From contig DATJIC010000055.1 of assembly GCA_035493555.1 (NCBI GenBank), positions 1 to 10,449 of the forward strand: a stretch of DNA of 10,449 nt, written 5' to 3'. A program made the translations under genes and the position numbers. Of the stretch, positions 1 to 5,978 are shown one piece after another. How positions within the stretch are numbered: position 1 is the stretch's first letter; each line of letters begins with the position of its first letter. The DNA comes from CAMLKC01 sp035493555 (GTDB taxonomy: Bacteria; Patescibacteriota; Saccharimonadia; Saccharimonadales; Saccharimonadaceae). The notes beneath the pieces were generated by a model that was not told where the DNA came from, made no database searches, and saw only the letters and a list, made by a program, of their open reading frames with translations.

Positions 1-900
1 GAGCTCCCGTACCGCCTGCAGGTCCCTCTGTGAAGCATGTTCGTTCCCGAAAGCCTTAAAAAAGGTCTCGGTTTGGCTATCGTTCATGTGCGACAAGGCA
101 TATTCCGCCATGAATGTCCGCTTTCCCTCCACAATATCGCCCGTTGTCGATTTGCCCGTTTCGTCTTCATTGCCAAAAACCCCTAAAATATCATCCACGA
201 GCTGATACGCCACCCCAAGCGACACGGCATACACGCGTAACGCAGCTAGTTGTTTGGCGTTGGCGCCAGCAAGCGACGCTCCCGTCACTAACGGTCCGAC
301 AAATGAATATCCGGCCGATTTGTACCGCGCAATCTTCAGCGCGTCGCCAGAACTATAGGGAACAAAGCTGGACTCGGTATCAAGCAGCTCACCGCCAGCC
401 ACCTCAAAAATACTACGCGAAAGGAGCGAAAGCGCCTTTGACTTTTGCGCACCCTCAAGACCACTGCCGCCAATCAGTTCATGCGCGCCCGCCAGCATAA
501 GGTCACCGCCAAGAATCGCTGCCGCGTTAGCATAATGCGTGGCGTGCGCTTCGTCTTTAATGAAATGGCCGTACGCCGTTTTATACCGCCCAGAAATATT
601 AGGCGAACCGTAGCGCACGAAGTCGCGGTCAATAATGTCGTCGTGGACAAGCAGCGAAAAATGAAGCAGCTCCTGGGCGGCGGCAACGGGAACAATAGCC
701 TGCGTATCCTTTCCTCCGAACGCCTCGTACGCAAGCAGCGTTAAGCGCGGCCGCAGACGTTTACCGCCGGACCGTATAAGGCCGTACATGACCTCCCATA
801 ACTGCTGGTACGACGCGTCGATCTGCGTTGCCTGGGCAATGGAACTCTCGAAGTACGACGTTATCTCCGCCTCAACAAGGCGCATATGTTCAGTAGACAA
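1..900 (-). CDS. Polyprenyl/geranylgeranyl diphosphate synthase (IdsA-like), 3' end cut by window
   Basis: Trans-isoprenyl diphosphate synthase, which condenses allylic diphosphates with IPP in the cytoplasm to build polyprenyl chains. About 300 residues are visible and the C-terminus lies beyond the window. The substrate-binding GGKRLRP motif precedes the first Asp-rich motif DDIID (bases 628-642). The second motif is DDILGVFGNEDETGK (starting at bases 193-195), where Gly stands in the last Asp position. That DDxLGVFGD..TGK form is known from actinobacterial GGPP synthases (family knowledge), so a C20 or longer product is likely but not provable. I chose the TTG at 900-898 because GGGAGAG (912-906) lies 5 nt upstream. 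An in-frame ATG at 927-925 has no clear ribosome-binding site and would add nine residues. A weak -10-like TACAAT lies at 984-979. The gene follows the small membrane-protein gene on the same strand after a gap of about 108 bp. Confidence 0.93.
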   Translation of the reverse strand, partial: MSTEHMRLVEAEITSYFESSIAQATQIDASYQQLWEVMYGLIRSGGKRLRPRLTLLAYEAFGGKDTQAIVPVAAAQELLHFSLLVHDDIIDRDFVRYGSPNISGRYKTAYGHFIKDEAHATHYANAAAILGGDLMLAGAHELIGGSGLEGAQKSKALSLLSRSIFEVAGGELLDTESSFVPYSSGDALKIARYKSAGYSFVGPLVTGASLAGANAKQLAALRVYAVSLGVAYQLVDDILGVFGNEDETGKSTTGDIVEGKRTFMAEYALSHMNDSQTETFFKAFGNEHASQRDLQAVREL

Positions 901-905
901 AATTA

Positions 906-912
906 CTCTCCC
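906..912 (-). promoter_or_regulatory. Shine-Dalgarno GGGAGAG supporting a TTG start
   Basis: A purine-rich GGGAGAG on the minus strand lies 5 nt before the in-frame TTG at 900. The competing ATG at 927 has only a weak GAGA further upstream. This decides the start of the prenyl synthase in favour of TTG, though not with certainty. Confidence 0.5.
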
Positions 913-1008
913 GTTATGCATACTCATTTAAACGTTCTCGGTCTTTTCGGATAAATTTAAAATGAGGTTCACTATTAAATTGTATATCATAGATACCTGT
1001 CGCGGCAT

Positions 1009-1209
1009 CTACTTGCTCGTTTTTGAGCTATACATTGTAAAGACGAACGCAAGGACAACGGCAACAACGATCTTTGTATAGCCAATAACAATAATCACGG
1101 TATCATGTTGCTCGGCACCGGAGAGTATGTCGCCGTACGCGCTAAAGCCAAGGATAATGGCCAGTATCCCGCAAACAAAACTAATTGCGCGCGCCCTTGA
1201 TCTGTTCAT
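1009..1209 (-). CDS. Small two-helix membrane protein, unknown function
   Basis: A 66-residue protein with a basic N-terminus (MNRSRAR) and two hydrophobic segments at about residues 8-26 and 38-60, joined by a short polar loop with Asp, Glu and His (about 30-37). The C-terminus is short, polar and Lys/Ser-rich. I recognise no family. It is most likely an inner-membrane protein with both ends cytoplasmic by the positive-inside rule. A TATACT box (1221-1216) ends six bases before the ATG, which supports this start and predicts a leaderless transcript. It lies upstream of the prenyl synthase on the same strand and is divergent from the DUF1428 gene. Confidence 0.75.
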   Translation of the reverse strand: MNRSRARAISFVCGILAIILGFSAYGDILSGAEQHDTVIIVIGYTKIVVAVVLAFVFTMYSSKTSK

Positions 1210-1215
1210 AGGTCT

Positions 1216-1221
1216 AGTATA
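1216..1221 (-). promoter_or_regulatory. -10 box TATACT, predicted leaderless start
   Basis: TATACT on the minus strand is separated from the ATG at 1209 by AGACCT, so transcription should begin at or next to the A of the start codon. No good -35 is seen at the expected distance. Confidence 0.55.
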
Positions 1222-1294
1222 GCCGTAAATACATAATTCATACCTCTAATGCTAAAATATTACTTGTTAGATATGCATTTAAAAGGAGACACGA

Positions 1295-1669
1295 ATGGAC
1301 AAATATGTAGATGGTTTTGTACTGGTAGTACCAACAGATAAAGCCGAGGAGTACAAAAAAATGGCTACCATGGGCCGCGACGCATGGATGAAGCACGGCG
1401 CACTTTTTTACTACGAGTGCCGCGCGAACGATCTGGCGCCGCAGCAAATGGGCGACCAGTCGACGCGGCCGTTTAACGAAATGGCAGGCGCAAAAGAGGG
1501 CGAAGACGTATGGTTCTCGTTTATTGTCTTTAAATCTAAAGAACACCGCGACGAAGTTAACGCCAAAGTTATGGAAGAAATGAGCGGGATGGAATTTCCA
1601 GCCGAACCAATGCCAGCCGATATGACCCGTATGGCGTACGGCGGCTTTACGGTTGAAGTCGAAGGCTAG
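1295..1669 (+). CDS. DUF1428 family protein (YbaA-like)
   Basis: A 124-residue protein recognised as DUF1428, the family of E. coli YbaA, by its N-terminal KYVDGFVLVVP, the central FSFIVFKSKEHRDEVNAKV segment and the C-terminal RMAYGGF. It probably folds as a dimeric alpha-beta barrel. The biochemical role of the family is not established. The ATG is preceded by AAGGAGA with normal spacing. A possible weak -10 (TAAAAT, 1253-1258) lies in the divergent intergenic region. The MBL-fold gene starts 11 bp after its stop, so the two are probably cotranscribed. Length matches the family. Confidence 0.9.
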   Translation: MDKYVDGFVLVVPTDKAEEYKKMATMGRDAWMKHGALFYYECRANDLAPQQMGDQSTRPFNEMAGAKEGEDVWFSFIVFKSKEHRDEVNAKVMEEMSGMEFPAEPMPADMTRMAYGGFTVEVEG

Positions 1670-1680
1670 CTTTTACCTCA

Positions 1681-2493
1681 ATGCTCACCCAAATAACCAA
1701 AAACGTATGGGTTCACGAAAGCTCGTGCATGCAGAGCAACGCCACCGTCGTAAAAGGTGAGGATGGCGTATTGCTTGTCGACGCCGGACTCACCAGCGAT
1801 GAGATGGCCTCTATCGCCGATGATCTTAGCGAGATGGAACTGCCCGTTGCACTAGGGTTTTCAACGCATCCGCATTGGGATCATGTTTTATGGCACCCCA
1901 GATTTGGCAATGCCCCGCGCTATGGCACTGCGGCCGCCGCGGCCCACATGCAGACAAGCCTATCAAACCCGAATTGGCAAGAAGAAGAGGCGGCAGACCT
2001 GCCCGAGGAAGTCGCCGGCCAGGTACCGCTTGACGGCCTTTTTGGCAAGATTACCGCGCTTCCCGCCGGCACCGCGCATTTACCTTGGAACGGTCCTAAA
2101 GTACGGGTTATCGAACATAGCGGCCACGCGCCAGGCCATGCGGCGTTATTTGTGGAGGAAAGCAGGGTGCTCATAGCCGGCGACATGTTGTCCGATGTTT
2201 TTATACCGATGCTTAACGTGGCCGCCCCCGACCCAGTGAACGATTATTTGGCCGCGCTCGACCTTTTTGAACGCATGGCAGGTGACGCCGAGTTTGTTAT
2301 TCCGGGCCATGGCTCCGTAGGCCAGGGCAGCCAGGTACGCAAACGGATTGAACAGGATCGCAGCTACGTAACGGCCTTACGCGACGGAACACCTACTTCC
2401 GACCCGCGAATTACTTCGCCCAAAAACGGGTGGGAGTGGGTGGCAGGTATCCATGACTGGCAGACACAAACCATTGCCAAAAAACAACAGTAG
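1681..2493 (+). CDS. Metallo-beta-lactamase-fold hydrolase
   Basis: A 270-residue MBL-fold protein with an apparently complete dinuclear metal site: THPHWDH (His63, His65, Asp67, His68), His153 in SGHAPGH, Asp168 in AGD and His210 in PGHGS. The fold hydrolyses varied esters, thioesters and lactams; nothing here fixes the substrate. There is no signal peptide, so it acts in the cytoplasm. The HWDHxLWHxRFG segment resembles a group I associate with Actinobacteria, which would fit transfer from a host lineage (inference). No Shine-Dalgarno is visible before the ATG. It starts 11 bp after the DUF1428 stop, so translational coupling is plausible. Confidence 0.92.
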   Translation: MLTQITKNVWVHESSCMQSNATVVKGEDGVLLVDAGLTSDEMASIADDLSEMELPVALGFSTHPHWDHVLWHPRFGNAPRYGTAAAAAHMQTSLSNPNWQEEEAADLPEEVAGQVPLDGLFGKITALPAGTAHLPWNGPKVRVIEHSGHAPGHAALFVEESRVLIAGDMLSDVFIPMLNVAAPDPVNDYLAALDLFERMAGDAEFVIPGHGSVGQGSQVRKRIEQDRSYVTALRDGTPTSDPRITSPKNGWEWVAGIHDWQTQTIAKKQQ

Positions 2494-2525
2494 GCCGCGG
2501 GACATTATTGCATTCCCCGCCCATA

Positions 2526-2562
2526 CCTGTAACAATATAAGCATATTCATTATTACAGGGAG
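2526..2562 (+). promoter_or_regulatory. Inverted repeat overlapping the RBS of the tailspike-like gene
   Basis: CCTGTAA (2526-2532) can pair with TTACAGG (2553-2559), whose last bases are the start of the AGGGAG ribosome-binding site (2557-2562). An inner AATAT/ATATT helix (2534-2538 with 2543-2547) may stack inside. If it forms in the mRNA it would partly hide the ribosome-binding site. The Shine-Dalgarno to ATG distance is also long, at 11 nt. Confidence 0.35.
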
Positions 2563-2573
2563 AAAAATAATTT

Positions 2574-4010
2574 ATGGCCAGGCTACCGGTTCCGGGTTCC
2601 GACGATGGGACTTGGGGTGATGTCCTCAACGACTTTTTAGCTGTCGAACACAATACAAACGGCACGCTCAAAACCTCTGGCAGCCTCTCGACAAAAGCGG
2701 ATGCGGCCGATGTTACCAAACTTAACGGCGTTGCCGTATACGTAGAGGATTACGGTGCGAAAGGCGACGGCACCACCGATGATTCGGCCGCGATCACCAG
2801 CGCCATTGCCGCAGCCGTTTCAGCAGCCCAAAGTGATGGTTCTTACTACGCCGAGGTGCGGTTCCAGGCAAAAACATACCTGGTAAACACGCCGACAACC
2901 GGCGGCTCGACCAACGGGTCGGCAATGATCCCGCTACCCGTTCTCCCTGTTGCCGGGCAAAAGATGACCCTTGCCTTAAAAGGCATAGGCGATGCAAGCG
3001 GCCTCTACCACTGGTACCAAACAACGCCGCAACAGGCCGGTACCGTTTTAAAAACCACTCATAATGCCGGCAATAGCCTTCCGGCAACAGGTGAGGTTTC
3101 AGTCATTGGCGGTCCCACCCCGCACTATGGATATGGCTATCCAACTGGGCTGTTCTCAAACATGCTCGTCGTGGTGGACGGACTGCTTGTAGAAGTACCG
3201 CAAAACCCTCGGGTATGCGGATTTGACTTTAGAGGTCTCGCCGAAATGCACGTTAAATCGGCTGCGGTACTGGCCGCATCTACGGGCACCGGTGCGCCAT
3301 CGATCCCAGACCCTGTATGGGGCTGGGCGCTCTCTCCGCCAGACATCCTTAACAACGCCCTCTGCGACATCGATAGCTTTAGTGTTGAAGGCCACATTAG
3401 CGGCCTGCGCATTACCGAACATGTCCGCTGTACTTCACTACGGGCAGTCAATTGTTTTAACGGAATTGTCTGCGATGGTTCGTCGGGCTTTCCTCATGCT
3501 AACTGGATCGGGTACGCCTGCGTTGAAAACTGCAAACGCTCGGTTGCATTTGCCACCAGCCGCGCAAAGCTCAACATCGACTGCCTTGATATTGAGTCGC
3601 CAACCGCAGGTACAGGCGACCACCAGATCAACGACCCGGGGAACGGGGGAGTCGGTACCTTCCGGATGTTCTCGAACGCAAACGACCCTAACGATCTTAA
3701 TACCAATGTTCTCAATAACGCGACGCTCGGCGTCAACGGTGCAGCTGGACTCCGCATTATTAATACTGAAATGTACCCAGGCAATGTAGCGGCGCCAACC
3801 GTGCCCTCAAGCACCAGCGCGCTCAAAAACCCATTTTGGCGCGATGTTGCCGTGTCGGTATCGGGTGCTGTCACTGCCGTAAAAGTCGACGGCGTTTCAA
3901 CTGGCGTTACCGGAACCGTCGCAGGTGCCACGGTAATCGTACCAACCGGAAAAACCATCGAACTCGATTATTCCGGCGCAACCCCTACATGGGTGTGGAC
4001 TATTCTTTAA
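2574..4010 (+). CDS. Phage tailspike/tail-fibre-like protein with pectate-lyase-type beta-helix
   Basis: A 478-residue protein in three parts. Residues 1 to about 35 (LPVPGSDDGTWGDVLNDFL, then HNTNGTLK) resemble the short N-terminal attachment segment of phage tail proteins. From about residue 58, VEDYGAKGDGTTDDSAAI is the classic opening of a pectate-lyase-3 right-handed beta-helix, and Gly/Asn-rich repeats continue to about 400. The last 60 residues (from NPFWRD) form a beta-rich cap like the C-terminal domains of actinophage tail proteins, ending in PTWVWTIL. There is no signal peptide, so export would need another route. It may bind or cut surface glycans. No phage genes surround it. The Rid gene follows after 10 bp. 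The helix assignment is firm; the phage origin and glycan role are inference. Confidence 0.8.
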   Translation: MARLPVPGSDDGTWGDVLNDFLAVEHNTNGTLKTSGSLSTKADAADVTKLNGVAVYVEDYGAKGDGTTDDSAAITSAIAAAVSAAQSDGSYYAEVRFQAKTYLVNTPTTGGSTNGSAMIPLPVLPVAGQKMTLALKGIGDASGLYHWYQTTPQQAGTVLKTTHNAGNSLPATGEVSVIGGPTPHYGYGYPTGLFSNMLVVVDGLLVEVPQNPRVCGFDFRGLAEMHVKSAAVLAASTGTGAPSIPDPVWGWALSPPDILNNALCDIDSFSVEGHISGLRITEHVRCTSLRAVNCFNGIVCDGSSGFPHANWIGYACVENCKRSVAFATSRAKLNIDCLDIESPTAGTGDHQINDPGNGGVGTFRMFSNANDPNDLNTNVLNNATLGVNGAAGLRIINTEMYPGNVAAPTVPSSTSALKNPFWRDVAVSVSGAVTAVKVDGVSTGVTGTVAGATVIVPTGKTIELDYSGATPTWVWTIL

Positions 4011-4020
4011 GGAGATACAT

Positions 4021-4407
4021 ATGAAGCTTACTCATATAAACCCGGACACAATGTATAAAAGCCCTGTCTTTTCGCAGGCTATTGTAGCCGAAGGCGGTAA
4101 AACCCTTTATATCGGCGGCCAAAACGGCATACTGCCCGACGGCACGATGGCAGGCGCGACGCTCGGCGAACAAACGGAGCAGGCATTAAAAAATATCCTC
4201 GAGATATTAAAAAGCAGCGGCGCTACCCAAGAAAACGTCGTAAAACTAACCATTTACACCGCCAAAGGCCAGGATATTAGAGAAGGCTACGCGGCCTCCC
4301 AAAAAATATGGGGGAACTTTCCAACAACGCTTACCAGTATGTTCGTGGACAGCCTTACCGTTCCCGGAGCACTGGTAGAAATCGATGCGATCGCTGTAGT
4401 AGAGTAG
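4021..4407 (+). CDS. Rid (YjgF/YER057c/UK114) family protein lacking the catalytic Arg
   Basis: A 128-residue Rid-family protein, full length, with SQAIVAEGGKTLYIGGQ near the N-terminus, the QALKNILEIL helix, and the C-terminal GALVEIDAIAVVE. Family members form trimers, and RidA hydrolyses reactive enamines and imines from PLP enzymes. In RidA an Arg (Arg105 of the enteric protein) binds the substrate carboxylate. In the matching stretch here (FPTTLTSMF, about residue 105) there is Thr or Ser and no Arg, while Glu120 is kept. That points to one of the non-Arg Rid subfamilies, whose activity is uncertain. A strong AAGGAG six bases before the ATG, just after the stop of the upstream gene, suggests cotranscription. 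It converges with the phosphoribosyltransferase gene with only 3 bp between stops. Confidence 0.9.
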   Translation: MKLTHINPDTMYKSPVFSQAIVAEGGKTLYIGGQNGILPDGTMAGATLGEQTEQALKNILEILKSSGATQENVVKLTIYTAKGQDIREGYAASQKIWGNFPTTLTSMFVDSLTVPGALVEIDAIAVVE

Positions 4408-4410
4408 CAA

Positions 4411-4974
4411 TTACTCGTCGCTTGCGACAGCTATCCACCCAGCCCAGCGATTACCTTCGGCTGCAACGCGCTCATCGTCCATTCCCATACCCGTCAGCCA
4501 CGTATCGGGCGTTTCAAACCCGAACATCGCCACCTCCGTACCGGTAGATTGTTTTTGCTTTTTGATAAGCACGACTTTGTCTACTTTTTCGGCGCCGTAG
4601 CTAAACAGATGATCGGCGGCAAATTCAAGCGTGCCGCCGCCGTCAACCAGGTCATCTAATAAAACAATATGCTTGCCGGTTAAATCACGGTAACTTGGCG
4701 GGAGATCGGTAACGACCCGCGTTTCTCCGGGTTCACGGTTGGGACCGTAACGGCTGACAATCATAGACTGAACGTTAGGATGAAAATAAGGATCATAGCG
4801 CCAAATCGCACTCATTAGCTTTGCCGTAAAGGGCTGTGCGCCGTTGAGCAGGCTCACGAATACAGTACTAGAACTGTCGTACGAGGTCGCGATTGCGGCA
4901 GCCATTTCATCTATTTTTGTGTTGACCTCTTTTTCGCTGAAGAGGATTTTTTTATAAAGTGGTTGCTTATGCAT
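4411..4974 (-). CDS. Phosphoribosyltransferase, hypoxanthine/guanine PRTase-like
   Basis: A 187-residue type I phosphoribosyltransferase. The PRPP loop is VLLDDLVDGGGTL (about residues 104-116). An upstream FVSLLNGAQPFTAKLM segment matches the second conserved loop of HPRTs, and DTWLTGMGMDDE...WAGWIA near the C-terminus matches the purine-binding and closing segment. The likely reaction is salvage of hypoxanthine or guanine with PRPP to IMP or GMP, which would fit an organism with reduced biosynthesis. The loop is VDGGGT, not the common VDTGxT, so the base specificity is uncertain. A TATAAT box (4987-4982) lies seven bases before the ATG, so the mRNA is probably leaderless. Confidence 0.88.
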   Translation of the reverse strand: MHKQPLYKKILFSEKEVNTKIDEMAAAIATSYDSSSTVFVSLLNGAQPFTAKLMSAIWRYDPYFHPNVQSMIVSRYGPNREPGETRVVTDLPPSYRDLTGKHIVLLDDLVDGGGTLEFAADHLFSYGAEKVDKVVLIKKQKQSTGTEVAMFGFETPDTWLTGMGMDDERVAAEGNRWAGWIAVASDE

Positions 4975-4981
4975 ACGCGTT

Positions 4982-4987
4982 ATTATA
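4982..4987 (-). promoter_or_regulatory. -10 box TATAAT, predicted leaderless start
   Basis: A consensus TATAAT on the minus strand is followed by AACGCGT and then the ATG at 4974, placing the expected transcription start on or beside the start codon. Confidence 0.65.
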
Positions 4988-5016
4988 TCAGCTTAGCAAT
5001 TTACGGCTCGTAGCTA

Positions 5017-5045
5017 TTGCAATAATATTGCTTGCATGTTATAAT
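5017..5045 (+). promoter_or_regulatory. Promoter of the high-GC cassette (TTGCAA-17-TATAAT)
   Basis: TTGCAA (5017-5022), a 17-base spacer and TATAAT (5040-5045) make the best sigma70-type promoter in the window. Transcription should begin near 5052, just before the first leader hairpin, giving a 5' untranslated region of about 178 nt. Confidence 0.8.
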
Positions 5046-5051
5046 AGCAAC

Positions 5052-5180
5052 AATCACTCTTTGAGTGAAGCATCCGTAGGGAAGCTTCTTGTGGGTAGCA
5101 AACAAAGCAGAGTAAGCTGTGCCTTGTTTGCCACTCGCAAGAGGACCCGCAGGTCAAGGTTCGCACGCGCGAACTTTGCA
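5052..5180 (+). ncRNA. Structured 5' leader RNA of unknown class
   Basis: Almost the whole stretch can fold. P1: TCACTC/GAGTGA with loop TTT (5054-5068). P2: GAAGC/GCTTC (5067-5088), which competes with P1 at its edge. P3: TCTTG/CAAGA (5087-5091 with 5138-5142) enclosing GCAAACAA/TTGTTTGC (5098-5105 with 5124-5131) and an AGC/GCT tip. P4: GACC/GGTC with loop CGCA (5144-5155). P5: a 10-bp stem with one G-U pair and loop ACGC (5155-5178). The order is promoter, leader, then ORF about 50 nt further on. It could be a riboswitch-like leader or a separate small RNA. It matches no class I recognise (not tRNA, tmRNA, SRP RNA or RNase P). Pairings were found by eye. Confidence 0.5.
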
Positions 5181-5229
5181 TTTGACATGTGGATCATGGC
5201 GCACGACCGATCTCCGAGGAGACTGAACG

Positions 5230-5706
5230 ATGACCGCGACGACCGCAAGCTGCACCACCCCCGTCCAGCCCGACGCCCCCCAGGCGTTCGACCAGACGGA
5301 CCGGGACCGCGCCCAGCACGTGATGTTCCAGCTCGGGACGTACCTGGGCACCGCCTTCCGGGTGGTGTGCAGCCCGCGCGGGGCCGAGGGGCACCTGGTG
5401 TTCCACATCCAGGACACCCGGAGCATGCAGACGGCCACCATCGACCCGATGGGCACCCTGACGATGGGCAACATCCACCAGCCGCACCTGCGGCCGGCCG
5501 AGATGATGCTCGACGAGAAGGGCCTGACGGTCTGGGCGTTCCGCGAGCTGGCCGGCGTGTTCATGCGCCAGCTCACCCCGGACAACACCCCCAAGCACCT
5601 GCACGGGGACCTGTTCGACGCCGAGGCGCTGCTGGCCCAGCAGTGCCGCGTGACGTCCCGTCCGGACCAGCGCGCCCTCCTGCACGTCTACGTGCCGGAG
5701 GTCTGA
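5230..5706 (+). CDS. Orphan 158-residue protein with extreme GC-rich codon usage
   Basis: I do not recognise a family. The protein is acidic to neutral, soluble and without signal peptide or membrane segment. It has a low-complexity Thr/Pro/Gln N-terminus (residues 1-20), then a mixed alpha/beta-looking body with HLVFHIQDT, ATIDPMGTLTMGN and a helical VWAFRELAGVFMRQL, ending in ALLHVYVPEV. It is rich in His. Of 158 codons only two (GCA at codon 6 and one CGT) end in A or T, and the stop is TGA; neighbours have mixed third positions and mostly TAA or TAG stops. GAGGAG (5216-5221) lies 8 nt before the ATG. It sits alone between a structured leader and a long hairpin plus terminator. It is a candidate transfer from a high-GC actinobacterium, or a lineage-specific gene class with special codon use. 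That it is coding is well supported by the GC3 bias; the function is unknown. Confidence 0.85.
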   Translation: MTATTASCTTPVQPDAPQAFDQTDRDRAQHVMFQLGTYLGTAFRVVCSPRGAEGHLVFHIQDTRSMQTATIDPMGTLTMGNIHQPHLRPAEMMLDEKGLTVWAFRELAGVFMRQLTPDNTPKHLHGDLFDAEALLAQQCRVTSRPDQRALLHVYVPEV

Positions 5707-5747
5707 TCCACCGGATGCTGACCTGAGCCGCGCCGCGCTCTAGGTCT

Positions 5748-5810
5748 GGCGCGGAGGAGTTCCGCCGGTTGCCGACAGTACATGTCTGGCACCGGCGGAC
5801 TCCTCCCGCC
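5748..5810 (+). repeat. Long GC-rich hairpin with single-base bulges
   Basis: A 63-nt imperfect palindrome. GGCG, GGAGGAGT, CCGCCGGT, GCC and GACA on the 5' side pair with TGTC, GGC, ACCGGCGG, ACTCCTCC and CGCC on the 3' side, giving about 27 bp around a GTACA loop. Single unpaired bases interrupt it: C5752, T5761 and T5770 on the 5' arm, exactly 9 nt apart, and T5787 on the 3' arm. No T-tract follows, so it is not a plain terminator; it may protect the 3' end of the mRNA or act as a folded DNA site. A competing CCGCGCC/GGCGCGG stem (5728-5734 with 5748-5754) could form. Confidence 0.75.
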
Positions 5811-5833
5811 TCGCATTCCCCGAATACTTAAAC

Positions 5834-5854
5834 GACCCTAAAGGGTCTTTTTTT
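5834..5854 (+). terminator. Rho-independent terminator of the high-GC cassette
   Basis: GACCC, loop TAAA, GGGTC, followed directly by a run of seven T. It closes the unit that begins with the promoter at 5017. Confidence 0.85.
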
Positions 5855-5877
5855 GTTTTAAATATCATATTTATAAA

Positions 5878-5968
5878 GCACCAGCAGGAGGTAAGCTACG
5901 CCCCTCTCACCGCTTAAACCGGGAGAGGGGCTGTGCCCATAAAAGGGCTAGGGCGGGTTAGTACCGCC
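5878..5968. other. Three tandem hairpins, possible structured RNA
   Basis: Hairpin A: GCCCCTCTC/GAGAGGGGC (5900-5908 with 5923-5931), extended inside by CCG/CGG past one bulged A. Hairpin B: GCCC/GGGC with loop ATAAAA (5935-5948). Hairpin C: GGCGG/CCGCC with loop GTTAGTA (5952-5968). A possible closing helix GCAC/GTGC (5878-5881 with 5933-5936) would exclude hairpin B. Just before hairpin A is AGGAGGT (5886-5892), a perfect Shine-Dalgarno with no start codon nearby. No protein-coding gene fits. The strand is unknown: downstream of the cassette terminator on plus, or the 3' region of the small gene on minus. Confidence 0.4.
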
Positions 5969-5978
5969 AACAGAGCGT

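Noticed and set aside
114..744. Plus- and minus-strand open frames of 86-128 codons inside the prenyl synthase
   Set aside because: Shadows of the minus-strand polyprenyl synthase, whose motifs and continuous frame cover the whole region.
4010..4023. Possible cloning-vector contamination, because TTTAAGGAGATACATATG resembles an expression-vector ribosome-binding site
   Set aside because: Flanking genes continue naturally on both sides with the same codon use. It is one base triplet different from the vector form and a plausible native strong site.
5098..5131. tmRNA-like tag (GCAAACAAAGCAGAG then TAA)
   Set aside because: The reading frame would give only five residues, there is no tRNA-like acceptor domain or CCA end, and the segment is explained better by the P3 helix.
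5194..5685. A 163-codon minus-strand frame opposite the high-GC gene
   Set aside because: An antisense shadow expected in GC-rich DNA where stops are rare. It has no promoter or ribosome-binding site, and the codon signal belongs to the plus frame.
4959..5726. A 255-codon open frame on plus covering the promoter, leader and high-GC gene
   Set aside because: It runs through the promoter and leader, and in the GC-rich part it reads a shifted frame giving Pro/Arg-rich nonsense. The frame at 5230 has the third-position GC bias and a proper ribosome-binding site.
5748..5968. Integron attC sites
   Set aside because: The bulged hairpins look similar, but I find no GTTRRRY/RYYYAAC core pair and no integron integrase in the window.
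5945..5970. T-box-like sequence (GGGTTAGTACCGCC resembles GGGTGGTACCGCG)
   Set aside because: There is an insertion in the core, no specifier stem is visible, and no aminoacyl-tRNA or amino-acid gene lies downstream on that strand.
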